DNA of 64,000 nucleotides from Candidatus Thiocaldithrix dubininis (GCA_029972135.1 CP124755.1:2975001-3039000), one strand, 5' to 3'. Positions 18,659 through 28,156 are shown, counted from the first letter of the stretch. A program made the numbers and translations. Notes: generated from the sequence alone by a model not told the origin.

Positions 18659-20128
18659 CTATTTTTTAGCTGAATTAGCCGTTTTAGCATTGGTTTCAGC
18701 GGCTTGCTTACCTGTCGGATTGGCAAAGCGGTCATTTAAATGCTGTACAAACCGGTCAATATTATAACGAATATTATCTAAGCGATTTTGTACACGTCCG
18801 CTCCACCCAATAGGTGTTGAATGGAAAATACTGTGCCAGAAGCGGGTATTTTTTAAGAAAGCATTTGATAAGTCACCGTAGGACTCCGTACTACTTAGCT
18901 TACTGGCAATACGTTGCGCCCATTTCGCCCGAATAAAATAATGTAAGCCAATCAGAGCGCCTAAAGGCAATAAAATAGCTGCCAATGTGCCAACCATACT
19001 GCTTTGTACATCTGCAAACCAAGGCGGACGGAACGATAAGCCATCCCAATAGCCACTTTGCAAGCTTAATACAAGCAAACCGACAATAATGCCACCGATC
19101 ACAATCCCATCGGTAATTAATACATGCCGCCGCCATTTGAATAACGCTTCACGAATTCTGGGCACTGCTTGTTGCTCAATTTGATTCGCCATGCCTTCTA
19201 ATGCGCCAACAATGCGATAGACCCGATCCTGATTGACGCCTTCAATCCGCCCTAAAATACGCGCATAGTCCGCATCGCGCTTCGCTACATAACGCGCCCA
19301 AACTTGTTGGTCTTCAACCGGCTGCGCTAACTTGTCATTAAATAAAATGTAAAAGCTACCCGCTGACAAACCATGTTGTACCAGTGCTTTTTGCCATGAG
19401 GACACAATGTCTTCTAAATTATCTTCCCGCGCCGACGTATCAATCTGATTGAGGATAAATAAGAATTTAGAACTATCATTACGACGTAATGCGCCACGCA
19501 CTAAATGCTCTAATGTATCTTGCATCGCCCCGGGTTCGGGGTGGCGTGCATCAAAAAATACTAAAACTAAATCGGATAGCTCAATAATATGATCCGTAAT
19601 GCGTAGGGTTGCTTTGCGCTGTTCATCTGCATCGAATCCCGGTGAGTCAATTAAAATCCGTCCTTTTAATTTCTCAGAGGGTACAACTTTCATTTGCAGG
19701 TAGTTGTCGATCTTTGCGCCTTCGCCAGAAGACACTTGCTCGATTTCTTCACTGATTTGATAAAACGGAAAGCGAGGGTCACTATCCAGCGCTAAACCCG
19801 GTAAAGTCCGAATTTGACCATCAGGGCTATAGGTGATCACGGTAAAACGGTCATCAACTGCCTGATTGCCAGTACGCTGTAACGTAGTATCCAAATAATA
19901 ATTGATGAAGCTCGATTTCCCGGCGGAGAACGTGCCAAGAATAGAAATCATCGGCCACCAAGAAATTTGCGTGGCGTAGGATTCACTCTCACGCAATAAG
20001 CCGATCTTCTGTGCAATGGCATCTAATTCACGGTATTGATTAACAGATTCGACTAATACCGGATTTTCGCGCTTTAAATGCTCCTGTAGCCGTCTTAAAC
20101 GTTGCTCCGTGCGTTTCGCTGGTGTCAT
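18659..20128 (-). CDS. Dynamin-like GTPase with two membrane helices
   Basis: A 489-residue protein of the dynamin/EHD-like superfamily. The G domain shows G1 GTFSAGKSS (65-73), G3 DSPG (161-164) and G4 NQID (227-230), with a predicted coiled coil before it (about 1-45). Two hydrophobic helices at about 336-356 and 378-399 replace a lipid-binding paddle, and the tail is Ala/Lys-rich and soluble. Bacterial relatives remodel or tether membranes. It follows the Met-rich membrane protein gene by 45 bases and precedes apbE by four, within a long minus-strand run that begins with an RND pump. The specific role is unknown. Confidence 0.85.
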   Translation of the reverse strand: MTPAKRTEQRLRRLQEHLKRENPVLVESVNQYRELDAIAQKIGLLRESESYATQISWWPMISILGTFSAGKSSFINYYLDTTLQRTGNQAVDDRFTVITYSPDGQIRTLPGLALDSDPRFPFYQISEEIEQVSSGEGAKIDNYLQMKVVPSEKLKGRILIDSPGFDADEQRKATLRITDHIIELSDLVLVFFDARHPEPGAMQDTLEHLVRGALRRNDSSKFLFILNQIDTSAREDNLEDIVSSWQKALVQHGLSAGSFYILFNDKLAQPVEDQQVWARYVAKRDADYARILGRIEGVNQDRVYRIVGALEGMANQIEQQAVPRIREALFKWRRHVLITDGIVIGGIIVGLLVLSLQSGYWDGLSFRPPWFADVQSSMVGTLAAILLPLGALIGLHYFIRAKWAQRIASKLSSTESYGDLSNAFLKNTRFWHSIFHSTPIGWSGRVQNRLDNIRYNIDRFVQHLNDRFANPTGKQAAETNAKTANSAKK

Positions 20129-20173
20129 AAATTATTCTCGCTTTCCTCAAGGCGATGGTTTACATACTAGCGT

Positions 20174-20953
20174 TTACTGACTCGAAACCCTAGTAGTTTG
20201 ACTATCGCTGGCATTGGTAGTGGATGGAGTAACTGCGCTGCTTGGCTGAGTGGAAGTATTAGTCTTTGTTTCTGTTGCCGATTGTATCATGGGAGTCGCA
20301 GCCTTAGCCTCAGTTGCCGTTGTGGGAGTTGGGGTATACATCTGCATAGCATTGTAATAACCCATGTTATTATAAGGGGCAACTACCGGCGGCGGTACTA
20401 CATAAGGTGTAGTTTTATCATTACCAAAGGGCGTAAACATATTAAACATTTTCATGGGTCCAGAAATGCTCTTATTCATCGCCCACATATCACGCTGCAT
20501 ATTATAGGCTGAAGCTGCAATATTCTGGGTAGACGTATTCATCTGCTGAATATTGTTTACCATTGTTTGTGTGCTATTCGTCATATCGCCCATATTCGTA
20601 CTCATTTGCTGAGTCGATTGCGTCATTTTCGCGACTTGCGTATTCATATCTGTCATTACGTGCGAAATCGTCGACATATTATGATGCACACTTTGATTCA
20701 TTGCGTGGACGCTTTCATACATTTTGGGAATGCTATCTGCTAAACGATGCACATCGGTAGTGAGTGATTGTACTAAATAGAAGCCGTAAGCTGCTAAAAT
20801 AATAAAAGCCACCATAGCGGGATAAACGACCATTTGTAAAGTACGCGTAACACTGCTATGTTTTTCTTCAAATTGATGCAGCTCCTCTTCGACCGCATTA
20901 AGACTTAGGTTCTCTGCATCGACTGTAGCGTTAGCGGTTGCTTGCTGATCCAT
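20174..20953 (-). CDS. Met-rich coiled-coil inner-membrane protein
   Basis: A 259-residue protein. It has an acidic cytoplasmic start, one membrane helix (about 41-63), then a periplasmic coiled coil (about 65-165) in which Met recurs at 7- and 3/4-residue steps (M97, M100, M103, M110, M117, M121, M124, M131, M138). A Pro/Tyr-rich segment and a Thr/Ser-rich tail follow. Met at a/d positions implies a pliable helical bundle or metal (copper-like) contacts; both are guesses. ATG at 20953 is supported by AGGAG seven bases upstream. I do not recognise a named family. Confidence 0.72.
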   Translation of the reverse strand: MDQQATANATVDAENLSLNAVEEELHQFEEKHSSVTRTLQMVVYPAMVAFIILAAYGFYLVQSLTTDVHRLADSIPKMYESVHAMNQSVHHNMSTISHVMTDMNTQVAKMTQSTQQMSTNMGDMTNSTQTMVNNIQQMNTSTQNIAASAYNMQRDMWAMNKSISGPMKMFNMFTPFGNDKTTPYVVPPPVVAPYNNMGYYNAMQMYTPTPTTATEAKAATPMIQSATETKTNTSTQPSSAVTPSTTNASDSQTTRVSSQ

Positions 20954-21077
20954 AAACGGCTCCTGATTGCCAAAACTGTGCGCGCAAGGCAAGGCGTAGG
21001 CAATACACCCTCCTCTCGAATCTCCTCTAATTCCTTTGGTAATCAGCTACTTATAATTATGATAATGCTTATTATAA

Positions 21078-21109
21078 TAAGAGCAGTCAAGGCTATAGAC
21101 TGCTCTTTA
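21078..21109 (-). terminator. Hairpin between the TPR and Met-rich genes
   Basis: Perfect arms GAGCAGTC (21081-21088) and GACTGCTC (21098-21105). The following minus-strand sequence is TTATTATAAT, a weak U-rich tail. It lies about 25 bases after the TPR gene stop, so it may give partial termination inside the cluster. Confidence 0.5.
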
Positions 21110-21133
21110 AATATTTTATTCTATAAAAATCAA

Positions 21134-21772
21134 TTATTGACCCAGATTCATGGATTTCGCCAATGCAGGATTTGCCATTTCAACATAAAGCTTCATATTT
21201 AAAGCTTCTTGTTGGCGACCTTGAGCCGCTAATTTTGGCGCTAATTGACTAAATAACTCAGATGCTTTTTGCATATTACCTTGCTTCCAATAAACATTGG
21301 CTAATTCACCTTGTGCCGCCAAATTGTTAGGCTCTTGTTGAATTAAAGCTTGATAAAATTCAATAGCGCGGTCGTATTCACTGCTCCAATACGCTTCACG
21401 TGCAGCACGCAATAAATCCGTCGCAGTCGGTGCAGTTGCTGCCGCTTCTGCTACAGTCGTTGCCGCTGGCACTGCTTGAGCCGTTACGCTAGGCGTATGA
21501 CCTTGTGCAATTTCAGCAACAGCTACACTATTCGTATTTGCGGTAGTCTCGGTTTGCCCCAAACCAGCCCCTGCACGATCAATCGCGTGAACTTGCGCAT
21601 TATGCTGTTCTTTCATTTCATGCACAGCTTTTGCTTCATGTTCTTTCGCTTCATGACGCCCACCATGTGGACCATAAATCGCCACATCCGCATAATTTAA
21701 CAAAATTGCTATGGCTGCTAGCACCCACATAAATAAGACAGGTTGCTTAATTAACCGACGCAATACATTCAT
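21134..21772 (-). CDS. Membrane-anchored TPR protein with a His-rich segment
   Basis: A 212-residue protein with an N-terminal membrane helix (about 10-28) and a segment dense in His, Glu and Lys (HGGRHEAKEHEAKAVHEMK, about 36-54). An Ala/Thr-rich linker follows, then at least two tetratricopeptide repeats from about residue 118 (AREAYWSSEYDRAIEFYQAL, then ELANVYWKQGNMQKASELF). AGGAG six bases before ATG supports the start. The TPR part faces the periplasm if the helix is a signal anchor. It probably acts as a protein-protein adaptor for neighbours in the cluster. The His-rich stretch could bind metal, which is speculative. Confidence 0.75.
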   Translation of the reverse strand: MNVLRRLIKQPVLFMWVLAAIAILLNYADVAIYGPHGGRHEAKEHEAKAVHEMKEQHNAQVHAIDRAGAGLGQTETTANTNSVAVAEIAQGHTPSVTAQAVPAATTVAEAAATAPTATDLLRAAREAYWSSEYDRAIEFYQALIQQEPNNLAAQGELANVYWKQGNMQKASELFSQLAPKLAAQGRQQEALNMKLYVEMANPALAKSMNLGQ

Positions 21773-21823
21773 TTAAATCTCCTTGCCAAAATTTCCCAGA
21801 TTTATTAATACAGAATTCACTAT

Positions 21824-22447
21824 TTAACAGGGATAAAGTTTCTTACCTAAAGCCTCAATTTCCCCCGCTGCTTTAGAACGAGGTTCCATTTCAAACACAG
21901 CCAGCCCTTCACTAAATGAGCGTCGATAAGTAGTGCGCATATATAAGCGCGGTTCTACTAAAGTTACATTAGGCAATAGAGCCACAGCCTCTGCTGCTTC
22001 TTCTGTTTCACGCACCGCTTTGTGAGTATCCGCCCGATTGATAACAGCTAAGATTTCGATAGGTTTGCCTGAGCGGATGTCGGCTACCATTTTCAGAAAT
22101 CGCTGTGTTGACCAAATATCAGCCTGACTGGGTGCAATCGGAATCAGCAAACGATCCGCTAATCGTAACGCTTGTTCCATTGCGGTTTTGTCAGAAAGAC
22201 CAATATCAATCAAAACTTCGGTATTAGATACGTCCTCACACAAACTTGCAATTTGTGCTTGGGGCGTAATGATCGGTAAGTACCCTTCTTCCTGACGAAT
22301 TTGAAAAGCATCCGTCGTAGTTGCTTGCGGATCTAAATCGTATACCAATACGTGCTTGTTACGGCGTGTAGCAACCCACAGCGCCAGATTAAAAGTTACA
22401 GTACTTTTCCCTGTACCACCTTTTAAATTACCAATGACCGTTATCAT
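21824..22447 (-). CDS. Orphan ParA/MinD-family ATPase
   Basis: A 207-residue ATPase with the deviant Walker A motif KGGTGKST (9-16), a Walker A-prime DLDPQAT and a switch-like DIGLSD. It is the short, HTH-less type of ParA. No parB or parS-like element is nearby, so it is not a chromosome-partitioning pair. Orphan ParAs of this type position cellular cargo such as chemoreceptor arrays, carboxysomes or cellulose-synthesis complexes. The neighbours (Pro-rich secreted protein, RND pump, TPR protein) suggest the cargo is an envelope complex; this is inference. Confidence 0.88.
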   Translation of the reverse strand: MITVIGNLKGGTGKSTVTFNLALWVATRRNKHVLVYDLDPQATTTDAFQIRQEEGYLPIITPQAQIASLCEDVSNTEVLIDIGLSDKTAMEQALRLADRLLIPIAPSQADIWSTQRFLKMVADIRSGKPIEILAVINRADTHKAVRETEEAAEAVALLPNVTLVEPRLYMRTTYRRSFSEGLAVFEMEPRSKAAGEIEALGKKLYPC

Positions 22448-22508
22448 ATCAAACTTGTTTTATTAAATTTAACAGGGCAAGCCGAAGCTAACCCTGCTTA
22501 AATTTTGT

Positions 22509-23138
22509 TTAAGGATTTACCGGTGCTGCACTGCCATCCATAGGTGGGATAGGCGGCATAGGTGGTAAATTTTCGGGTGCTGAGGTTGGCATCGGTGGAA
22601 TTACTGGCGCAGTTTCAGCCGTAGGGGCAGCCGGTGCTGTTTCAGCTACAGGTGCAGCCGGTGCTGTTTCAGTTACAGGTGCGACAGGCGCAGTTTCGGT
22701 TACAGGTGCAGCTTCTGCATTGGGTGCCAGCGGTTGAGTTGCTTCTATCGCCGGTGGTGGTGGCGGTGCTGGCATATCCGTTGGCTGTAGTACTATGGCT
22801 GGCGCAGGTGGCGCTGGAGGCAATTCGCCCCCTGTAGCAGGCTGAACAACCACAGCTTCGACCGTTGCGGTTACTGGGGTTGCAGCAGGCGCAACGACTG
22901 TTTGTACACTTGGAGGCGGCGGTGGCGGCGGCATTGCATCATCCCCTACCGTAGCAGCGGGGGTTGGGGTTGTGGCACTAGCGGCTACCATACTGCCTAA
23001 ATCCGCTGCCGTAGAAATATAAGGTCCCGGCGGTGCGGGCGGTAATTCATTCGCTTTAACCGTAAACACCCATAATGGGACAGACACGACGGCTAATAAT
23101 ACGGCTCGCGTAAGCTTATTCTGCATGAATGTTGCCAT
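22509..23138 (-). CDS. Secreted Pro/Ala-rich repeat protein
   Basis: A 209-residue exported protein. The signal peptide (about 1-29, cleavage after VKA) is followed by a sequence made almost entirely of Pro, Ala, Thr, Val and Glu. It contains poly-Pro runs (PPPPPP near 70) and a tandem nine-residue repeat of the form ETAPxAPVx encoded by four 27-base units. AAGGAA upstream supports ATG 23138. No enzymatic domain is visible. It probably spans or lines the periplasm, as Pro-rich TonB-like linkers do, and may serve the RND pump encoded 17 bases upstream. Confidence 0.7.
   Translation of the reverse strand: MATFMQNKLTRAVLLAVVSVPLWVFTVKANELPPAPPGPYISTAADLGSMVAASATTPTPAATVGDDAMPPPPPPPSVQTVVAPAATPVTATVEAVVVQPATGGELPPAPPAPAIVLQPTDMPAPPPPPAIEATQPLAPNAEAAPVTETAPVAPVTETAPAAPVAETAPAAPTAETAPVIPPMPTSAPENLPPMPPIPPMDGSAAPVNP
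22606..22713 (-). repeat. Four tandem 27-base coding repeats
   Basis: Units at 22606-22632, 22633-22659, 22660-22686 and 22687-22713, each related to GGTGCTGTTTCAGCTACAGG plus GTGCAGCC on the plus strand. They encode the ETAPxAPVx repeat of the Pro-rich protein. The units differ by several bases, so the array is not perfectly homogenised. Confidence 0.75.
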
Positions 23139-23155
23139 ATAACTTTCCTTCTAAT

Positions 23156-26100
23156 CTAAATATCTTTTTTAAGTTTAATTCCACGCCGACCTGCTGGTTT
23201 TTTGCGTTCTTTACCACTTTTAGTAGTTTCAGGTGTCGTTGTGAAATTGTTTGATTCTATACTATCTGTACTCAGTGTTTCGGCCGTACTGACTGGGCTT
23301 ACTATTTCAGGCGCAGTTACCTCTGTTTCCAGTTGGCTATCAGTCGGTTTTAGCTGCACAGACTCGCCTTGCTCCGCACTCTCCGTCACTGCTTGAGCCG
23401 TCTCCACCTCTACTATCGGCTCAACGGGCACTTCCACAGAATTATTAGCCGCAGGAGTAACCGTTGCAGCCGGAACAGCCGTTTGCACGACGGTTTTAAC
23501 TGGGGGTGGCTGTGTATTGGGTATTGCCTTCGACTGTTTTTTCTTCAATGCTTTACGGAGTGCAGCATACCAACCTAAACCACCTTTAGCTATGCTTTTA
23601 AGCAAGGCTACGCTATACATCCCCAAATAACCTAGGGTCAATAAAGCAATTTCAGTAGTGGATTTCTTAGTTGGTTTTGTACCCGATGGGCTATTGTGCG
23701 GAGGCGTACTTAAAGGCACACCAGCCGATTCACGCAATGAAGGACCTGCACTAATACAACCTAATGGAATAACGATTAAGGTTAATAAGGTAGCTACTGC
23801 TCCCCCAAAGATCAGCGAAACCGCCATACCTTGGAAAATAGGATCAGATAAAATCACCATTGAACCGCCAAATAAGGCTAAAGCAGTAATAATGATAGGG
23901 CGAGTCCGCGCTTCGCAGGCATGAATTACCGCCTCCATAACCGTTTCACCATTGGCTACCGCTTCCCGCGAAAAATCCACTAGCAGGATAGAGTTACGTA
24001 CAATAATCCCCGCTAAGGCAATAAAGCCAATCATAGAAGTTGCGGTAAACTCGGCATCCATTAACCAATGTCCCGGCACAATCCCAATTAAGGTGAGTGG
24101 AATCGGCGCCATAATAATGGCGGGTAAGGTAAAATTACCGAATTGTGCCACAATCAGCATATAGATCAGAATTAAGGCTGCGCCAAACGCAATCCCCATA
24201 TCGCGGAAGGTTTCCCAAGTGACCGTCCATTCACCGCCCCATTCAAAGGCTGATTTGCTTTCAACATTTTGCGGGGCTTTCAACCAATAGGCTTGATCTT
24301 GTAGCAATGTACCATCGGGTGAACGATAACCCTTGCCGTCGTTGGCTTGCTTTAACAAGTCTTCCACTTGCGCCTGCCCATACACTGGCGCGGCTAAACG
24401 CCCCACCGTTTCTGCTGTTACAAACTCAACTGGTCGTAAGTCTTTGCGATAGATCGGTTTATCTTGCACGGCAAATTCAAAGCTACCCAATTCACGCAAA
24501 GGCACAAATTGTCCGGTAGTGCGACTGGGTACGGGTAACTGCGATAAGCGATAAATCTGCGAACGCGCACTTAAAGGCACTTGCAAGACAATTCGCGTAG
24601 GCTCAATTAAGGCATTTTTCTTAATATCGCCCAGAATAAAACCACCCATTGCCATTTCTAAGGTGCGATTAATATCTTCCGCAGTAATGCCATTACGTTG
24701 CGCTTTATCTGCATCCACTTTAAAGCGTAATACTTCGTAATCGGCTTCCATCATATTATCGACATCGCCTAAGTTTTCCGCTTTCGAGAAAAAGCCCGTC
24801 ATATCTTTAGCGACTTGCCGACGGGTATTCGCATCAGGGCCATAAATTTCGGCTACCACTGATTGCAATACTGGTGGCCCCGGTGGCATTTCCACCACTT
24901 GAATTTTGCCATTCGTGCCTTTTAATAACGGCTGTAATAATTCACGGGCTTGTACCGCAATCTGATGGCTGGTGCGCTCACGATTATGTTTATCCGTCAA
25001 CTGCACTTGAATATCCGCTTGCCACGGTTGTTGGCGCAGGTAATAGTGACGCACTAAACCATTGAAGTTAAACGGTGACGCTGTACCTGTATAGGTTTGT
25101 AACGCTGTCACTTCGGGAATTTGCTTCAAGGTCATTGCCATTTGATGCACAAGGTTTGCAGTCGTTGGTAAAGCAGTGCCTTCTGCCATATTAATGACAA
25201 CATTAAACTCGGGCTTATTATCCAATGGCAGCATTTTGACCCGTACATCTTTAGTCGGATAAAACAACAACATGCTTAAGAAAAACGCCACAACAATGCC
25301 GAATAAAAAGGCATAACCTTTCTTTTTGTCTTTGACTAACGGCACAATAATGCCACGGAAGAACCGTTCCATCCGCGCCGCTTGTTTATGCTCTTTTTGC
25401 GCAGCGACTTGTAGGCTTTTTAGGCTAGGTTTGAGTTTATTGGTTAACCAAGGTGTAAAGGCAAATGCGGCAAATAGCGAAATGACCATTGCCACCGAAC
25501 CCAATACTGGAATCGGTAACATATAAGGGCCCATCATTCCGCTGACAAAGCCCATCGGTAATAAAGCCGCAATGACCGTGGCGGTGGCTAAAATAGTTGG
25601 GTTGCCAACTTCACGCACTGCATCGACTGCGGTTGGGATGTCTAAATCTTCTTTCAATAACCAACGACGATAAATATTTTCCACCACGACAATGGCATCA
25701 TCTACCAAAATCCCAATTGAGAAAATTAGCGCAAATAAACTAACGCGGTCTATCGTCATACCCAAAATCCACGCGGAAAATACCGTAGTGGTAATCACGG
25801 CCGGAATGACGATTAATACAACCCAAGACGCACGCCAACCTAAGAAGAACCAAACTAATAAAGTAACCACGCCGGTTGCCACGAATAACTTAAAGATTAA
25901 TTCGTCAACTTTAGCTTTTGCAGTTTCGCCGTAGTTACGAGTAACTGATACGTTCACATTATCAGGAATCACACGCCCTTTTAAGGTATCCAATTTGTTT
26001 AAAATCGCATTAGCAACGTCTACACCATTTGTGCCGTGTTTTTTGGCTAAAGCAATGGTAACCGCAGGCGCATTATCGGCGGTGTCTTTATAGAAATTGG

Positions 26101-26989
26101 TTTTACCCGTGTAATAACCCACCGAACGATTAGCTTCGCTAGGCCCTTCCGTAACAGTTGCTACATCGCGTACATACACTGGACGCCCTTCCACCACCGC
26201 TAACATTAAATTATTAACGTCTTGTGCCGAGGTTAAGAAACTGCCGCTATATACCTTAAAGGTTTTATCATTAGGTTCAACTGTACCCGTATTACGCTCG
26301 GTATTTGCCATACGAATGGTATTCGCCACTTGTTCTAGCGAGACACCAAAAGTCGCCAAGCGCTCGGGTAAGATTTCGACGCGTAGCTCTTCATGTCGCC
26401 CATCCACAATAAAGCTTTGGCTGGTATTCACCACCTCGCGCAGACTTTGTAAGACATCTAATGCCACTAAGCGCAAATTGGCATCATCTACCGAATTCGA
26501 CCATAAAGTTAGGGTCACCAAAGGCACATCATCCGCACCTTTCGGTTTAACTAAAGGCGACATAGCCCCCATCGGAATACGGTCTTTATTCGATTCCAAC
26601 TTATCGTAGAGCTTAACGAGGGATGATTCTAACTCTTGCCCCACATCAAACTGCACGGTGACCATTGCTTGTTCGCGTTCTGAATAAGAATAGACATGCT
26701 TAACGCCAGTCATCTCATACATAATACTTTCAAGTGGTCGAGAAATCAGATTTTCAACTTCTTGGGCTGATGCGCCCGGATAACGAACAAAAATATCCAC
26801 CATCGGGACGGAAATTTGTGGGTCTTCTTGGCGCGGGGTAATCCACATCCCCAAAATGCCAACTGCGAAAAAAGCTAACAACAATAATAAGGAAAGGGGC
26901 GATGTAATAAAGGCTTTAGCCATCGACCCCGCCATGCCCGGTTTGTGCTGCACCAGGCTGGGAGTAGTTTCAGAGTGCGTATCGTTCAT
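23156..26989 (-). CDS. RND-family efflux permease with a 195-residue C-terminal extension
   Basis: Inner-membrane proton-driven pump of the AcrB superfamily. The first helix is at about 31-50. Two periplasmic porter regions follow the usual duplicated layout, and helix 4 carries the proton-relay pair D430-D431 in GILVDDAIVVVENI, which marks a multidrug (HAE) rather than metal (HME) type. The core ends near residue 1082. Beyond it lies an extra segment with one more possible helix (about 1113-1132), a Pro/Thr/Glu-rich disordered stretch and a basic end (KERKKPAGRR). I know of no standard RND with this tail. The adaptor gene lies 30 bases upstream; no outer-membrane TolC-type gene is adjacent. 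Confidence 0.92.
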   Translation of the reverse strand: MNDTHSETTPSLVQHKPGMAGSMAKAFITSPLSLLLLLAFFAVGILGMWITPRQEDPQISVPMVDIFVRYPGASAQEVENLISRPLESIMYEMTGVKHVYSYSEREQAMVTVQFDVGQELESSLVKLYDKLESNKDRIPMGAMSPLVKPKGADDVPLVTLTLWSNSVDDANLRLVALDVLQSLREVVNTSQSFIVDGRHEELRVEILPERLATFGVSLEQVANTIRMANTERNTGTVEPNDKTFKVYSGSFLTSAQDVNNLMLAVVEGRPVYVRDVATVTEGPSEANRSVGYYTGKTNFYKDTADNAPAVTIALAKKHGTNGVDVANAILNKLDTLKGRVIPDNVNVSVTRNYGETAKAKVDELIFKLFVATGVVTLLVWFFLGWRASWVVLIVIPAVITTTVFSAWILGMTIDRVSLFALIFSIGILVDDAIVVVENIYRRWLLKEDLDIPTAVDAVREVGNPTILATATVIAALLPMGFVSGMMGPYMLPIPVLGSVAMVISLFAAFAFTPWLTNKLKPSLKSLQVAAQKEHKQAARMERFFRGIIVPLVKDKKKGYAFLFGIVVAFFLSMLLFYPTKDVRVKMLPLDNKPEFNVVINMAEGTALPTTANLVHQMAMTLKQIPEVTALQTYTGTASPFNFNGLVRHYYLRQQPWQADIQVQLTDKHNRERTSHQIAVQARELLQPLLKGTNGKIQVVEMPPGPPVLQSVVAEIYGPDANTRRQVAKDMTGFFSKAENLGDVDNMMEADYEVLRFKVDADKAQRNGITAEDINRTLEMAMGGFILGDIKKNALIEPTRIVLQVPLSARSQIYRLSQLPVPSRTTGQFVPLRELGSFEFAVQDKPIYRKDLRPVEFVTAETVGRLAAPVYGQAQVEDLLKQANDGKGYRSPDGTLLQDQAYWLKAPQNVESKSAFEWGGEWTVTWETFRDMGIAFGAALILIYMLIVAQFGNFTLPAIIMAPIPLTLIGIVPGHWLMDAEFTATSMIGFIALAGIIVRNSILLVDFSREAVANGETVMEAVIHACEARTRPIIITALALFGGSMVILSDPIFQGMAVSLIFGGAVATLLTLIVIPLGCISAGPSLRESAGVPLSTPPHNSPSGTKPTKKSTTEIALLTLGYLGMYSVALLKSIAKGGLGWYAALRKALKKKQSKAIPNTQPPPVKTVVQTAVPAATVTPAANNSVEVPVEPIVEVETAQAVTESAEQGESVQLKPTDSQLETEVTAPEIVSPVSTAETLSTDSIESNNFTTTPETTKSGKERKKPAGRRGIKLKKDI

Positions 26990-27019
26990 GCGTCATTACC
27001 AGCAAGTACAGTGAGAACA

Positions 27020-28156
27020 TTAATTTTTAGGCGGCATCCAACCAGATGATACGCCCGCAGGTGGATGATTAATAATGGATTCGCCCGCATTTAAGCCGGA
27101 AACAATTTCCACTTTATCATCGCCTTGATTATTCCCCAGTCTGACTAAACGCAGCTCAGAGCTATTATTTTTCACCACTAATACGCTAGGCAAACTACGC
27201 CCGGTTAATAAGGCACTTTTTGGAATCACAACAACTTTAGAATCTTCGCCTTTACGCTCTGGCAAATACACTTCCGCATACATACCCGGTGCAGCCACGA
27301 TATCCACTGGCAAATCAAATTTGACGGTTACGGTATGACGGTTCGGATCAGCCACTGGGTAAATTTGCGATACCTTCGCCATTGTGGATAAGTTGCCGTC
27401 AATTTTAACGGGCACAACCATATCCTGCGTTAAGTTACCAACTAAGCCCGAAGGTACATCCGCTTGCAAGCGCTTGTATTTGGTATAGCCGTATTTAATT
27501 AAGGGTTGCCCCGGCTGTACCGTATCCCCCACCTCGACCATTTTTTGTAGAATAATTCCTTCAAACGGTGCGACCGACTTAGCATTGGCTAACGCAGCAT
27601 CAATTTCTTGTAGTTGTGAAACTGCTTGTTGTACGCCACTTTGTGCTTGTTGTACGCCGGTGGCGCTGGTCATTAAATCACTATAACGCCCCATATCGCT
27701 GTTATAGTTACCCATCATATTGTCAGCAAATGGACGCACTGCCATCATGTCAAACATAGCGGGTAAGCCAAAGCCCGGCATTGCGCCAATATCTTTGCTA
27801 CGTGGTGATACTAGTTCACGGGTATATTGTGTTTGTGAATTCTGCAAAGCTGCTTCCGCTGTTCTAATCTGCGCGAATACGGCATTACGTTTAGCTAATA
27901 ATTGTGATTCATCTATTTGCGTGAGAATTTCGCCTTGCTTAAAGGCCGAACCAACTTCACCTGCCACAAATTTTACTGCTCCGGGAATTTGCGCGGCAAG
28001 TGTAACTTCCTTATAAGGGATGACAGTACTACCTAATACAGATTGGGATTGAGAACCCGATAACTCAACGGGAATTATTTCGGCAGCAGACAGGACTGGC
28101 AAACTACAGACGCCAACTATCCCCAGCAACCAATGTGCAGGTGTTTTAAAATTCAT
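27020..28156 (-). CDS. RND periplasmic adaptor (membrane fusion protein)
   Basis: A 378-residue HlyD/AcrA-type adaptor linking the pump to an outer-membrane channel. It has a signal peptide (about 1-25, ending LSA-A), a split lipoyl/barrel-sandwich domain (GEVGSAFKQGEILTQID ... APFEGIILQKMVEVGDTVQPG) around an alpha hairpin, then beta-barrel and membrane-proximal domains. The hairpin carries an unusual Met/Gly/Phe-rich insert (near GLPAMFDMM...NMMGNY). The frame opens at 28237, but ATG 28156 starts the signal peptide and has GAGGA upstream. The 5-prime region contains a small hairpin (TGTAGG...CCTACA, 28202-28222). Confidence 0.9.
   Translation of the reverse strand: MNFKTPAHWLLGIVGVCSLPVLSAAEIIPVELSGSQSQSVLGSTVIPYKEVTLAAQIPGAVKFVAGEVGSAFKQGEILTQIDESQLLAKRNAVFAQIRTAEAALQNSQTQYTRELVSPRSKDIGAMPGFGLPAMFDMMAVRPFADNMMGNYNSDMGRYSDLMTSATGVQQAQSGVQQAVSQLQEIDAALANAKSVAPFEGIILQKMVEVGDTVQPGQPLIKYGYTKYKRLQADVPSGLVGNLTQDMVVPVKIDGNLSTMAKVSQIYPVADPNRHTVTVKFDLPVDIVAAPGMYAEVYLPERKGEDSKVVVIPKSALLTGRSLPSVLVVKNNSSELRLVRLGNNQGDDKVEIVSGLNAGESIINHPPAGVSSGWMPPKN

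Noticed and set aside
22606..22713. Regular 27-base repeats that might be mistaken for a CRISPR-like or satellite array
   Set aside because: The units are contiguous without spacers, vary in sequence and encode an in-frame Pro/Ala/Thr repeat of a secreted protein.
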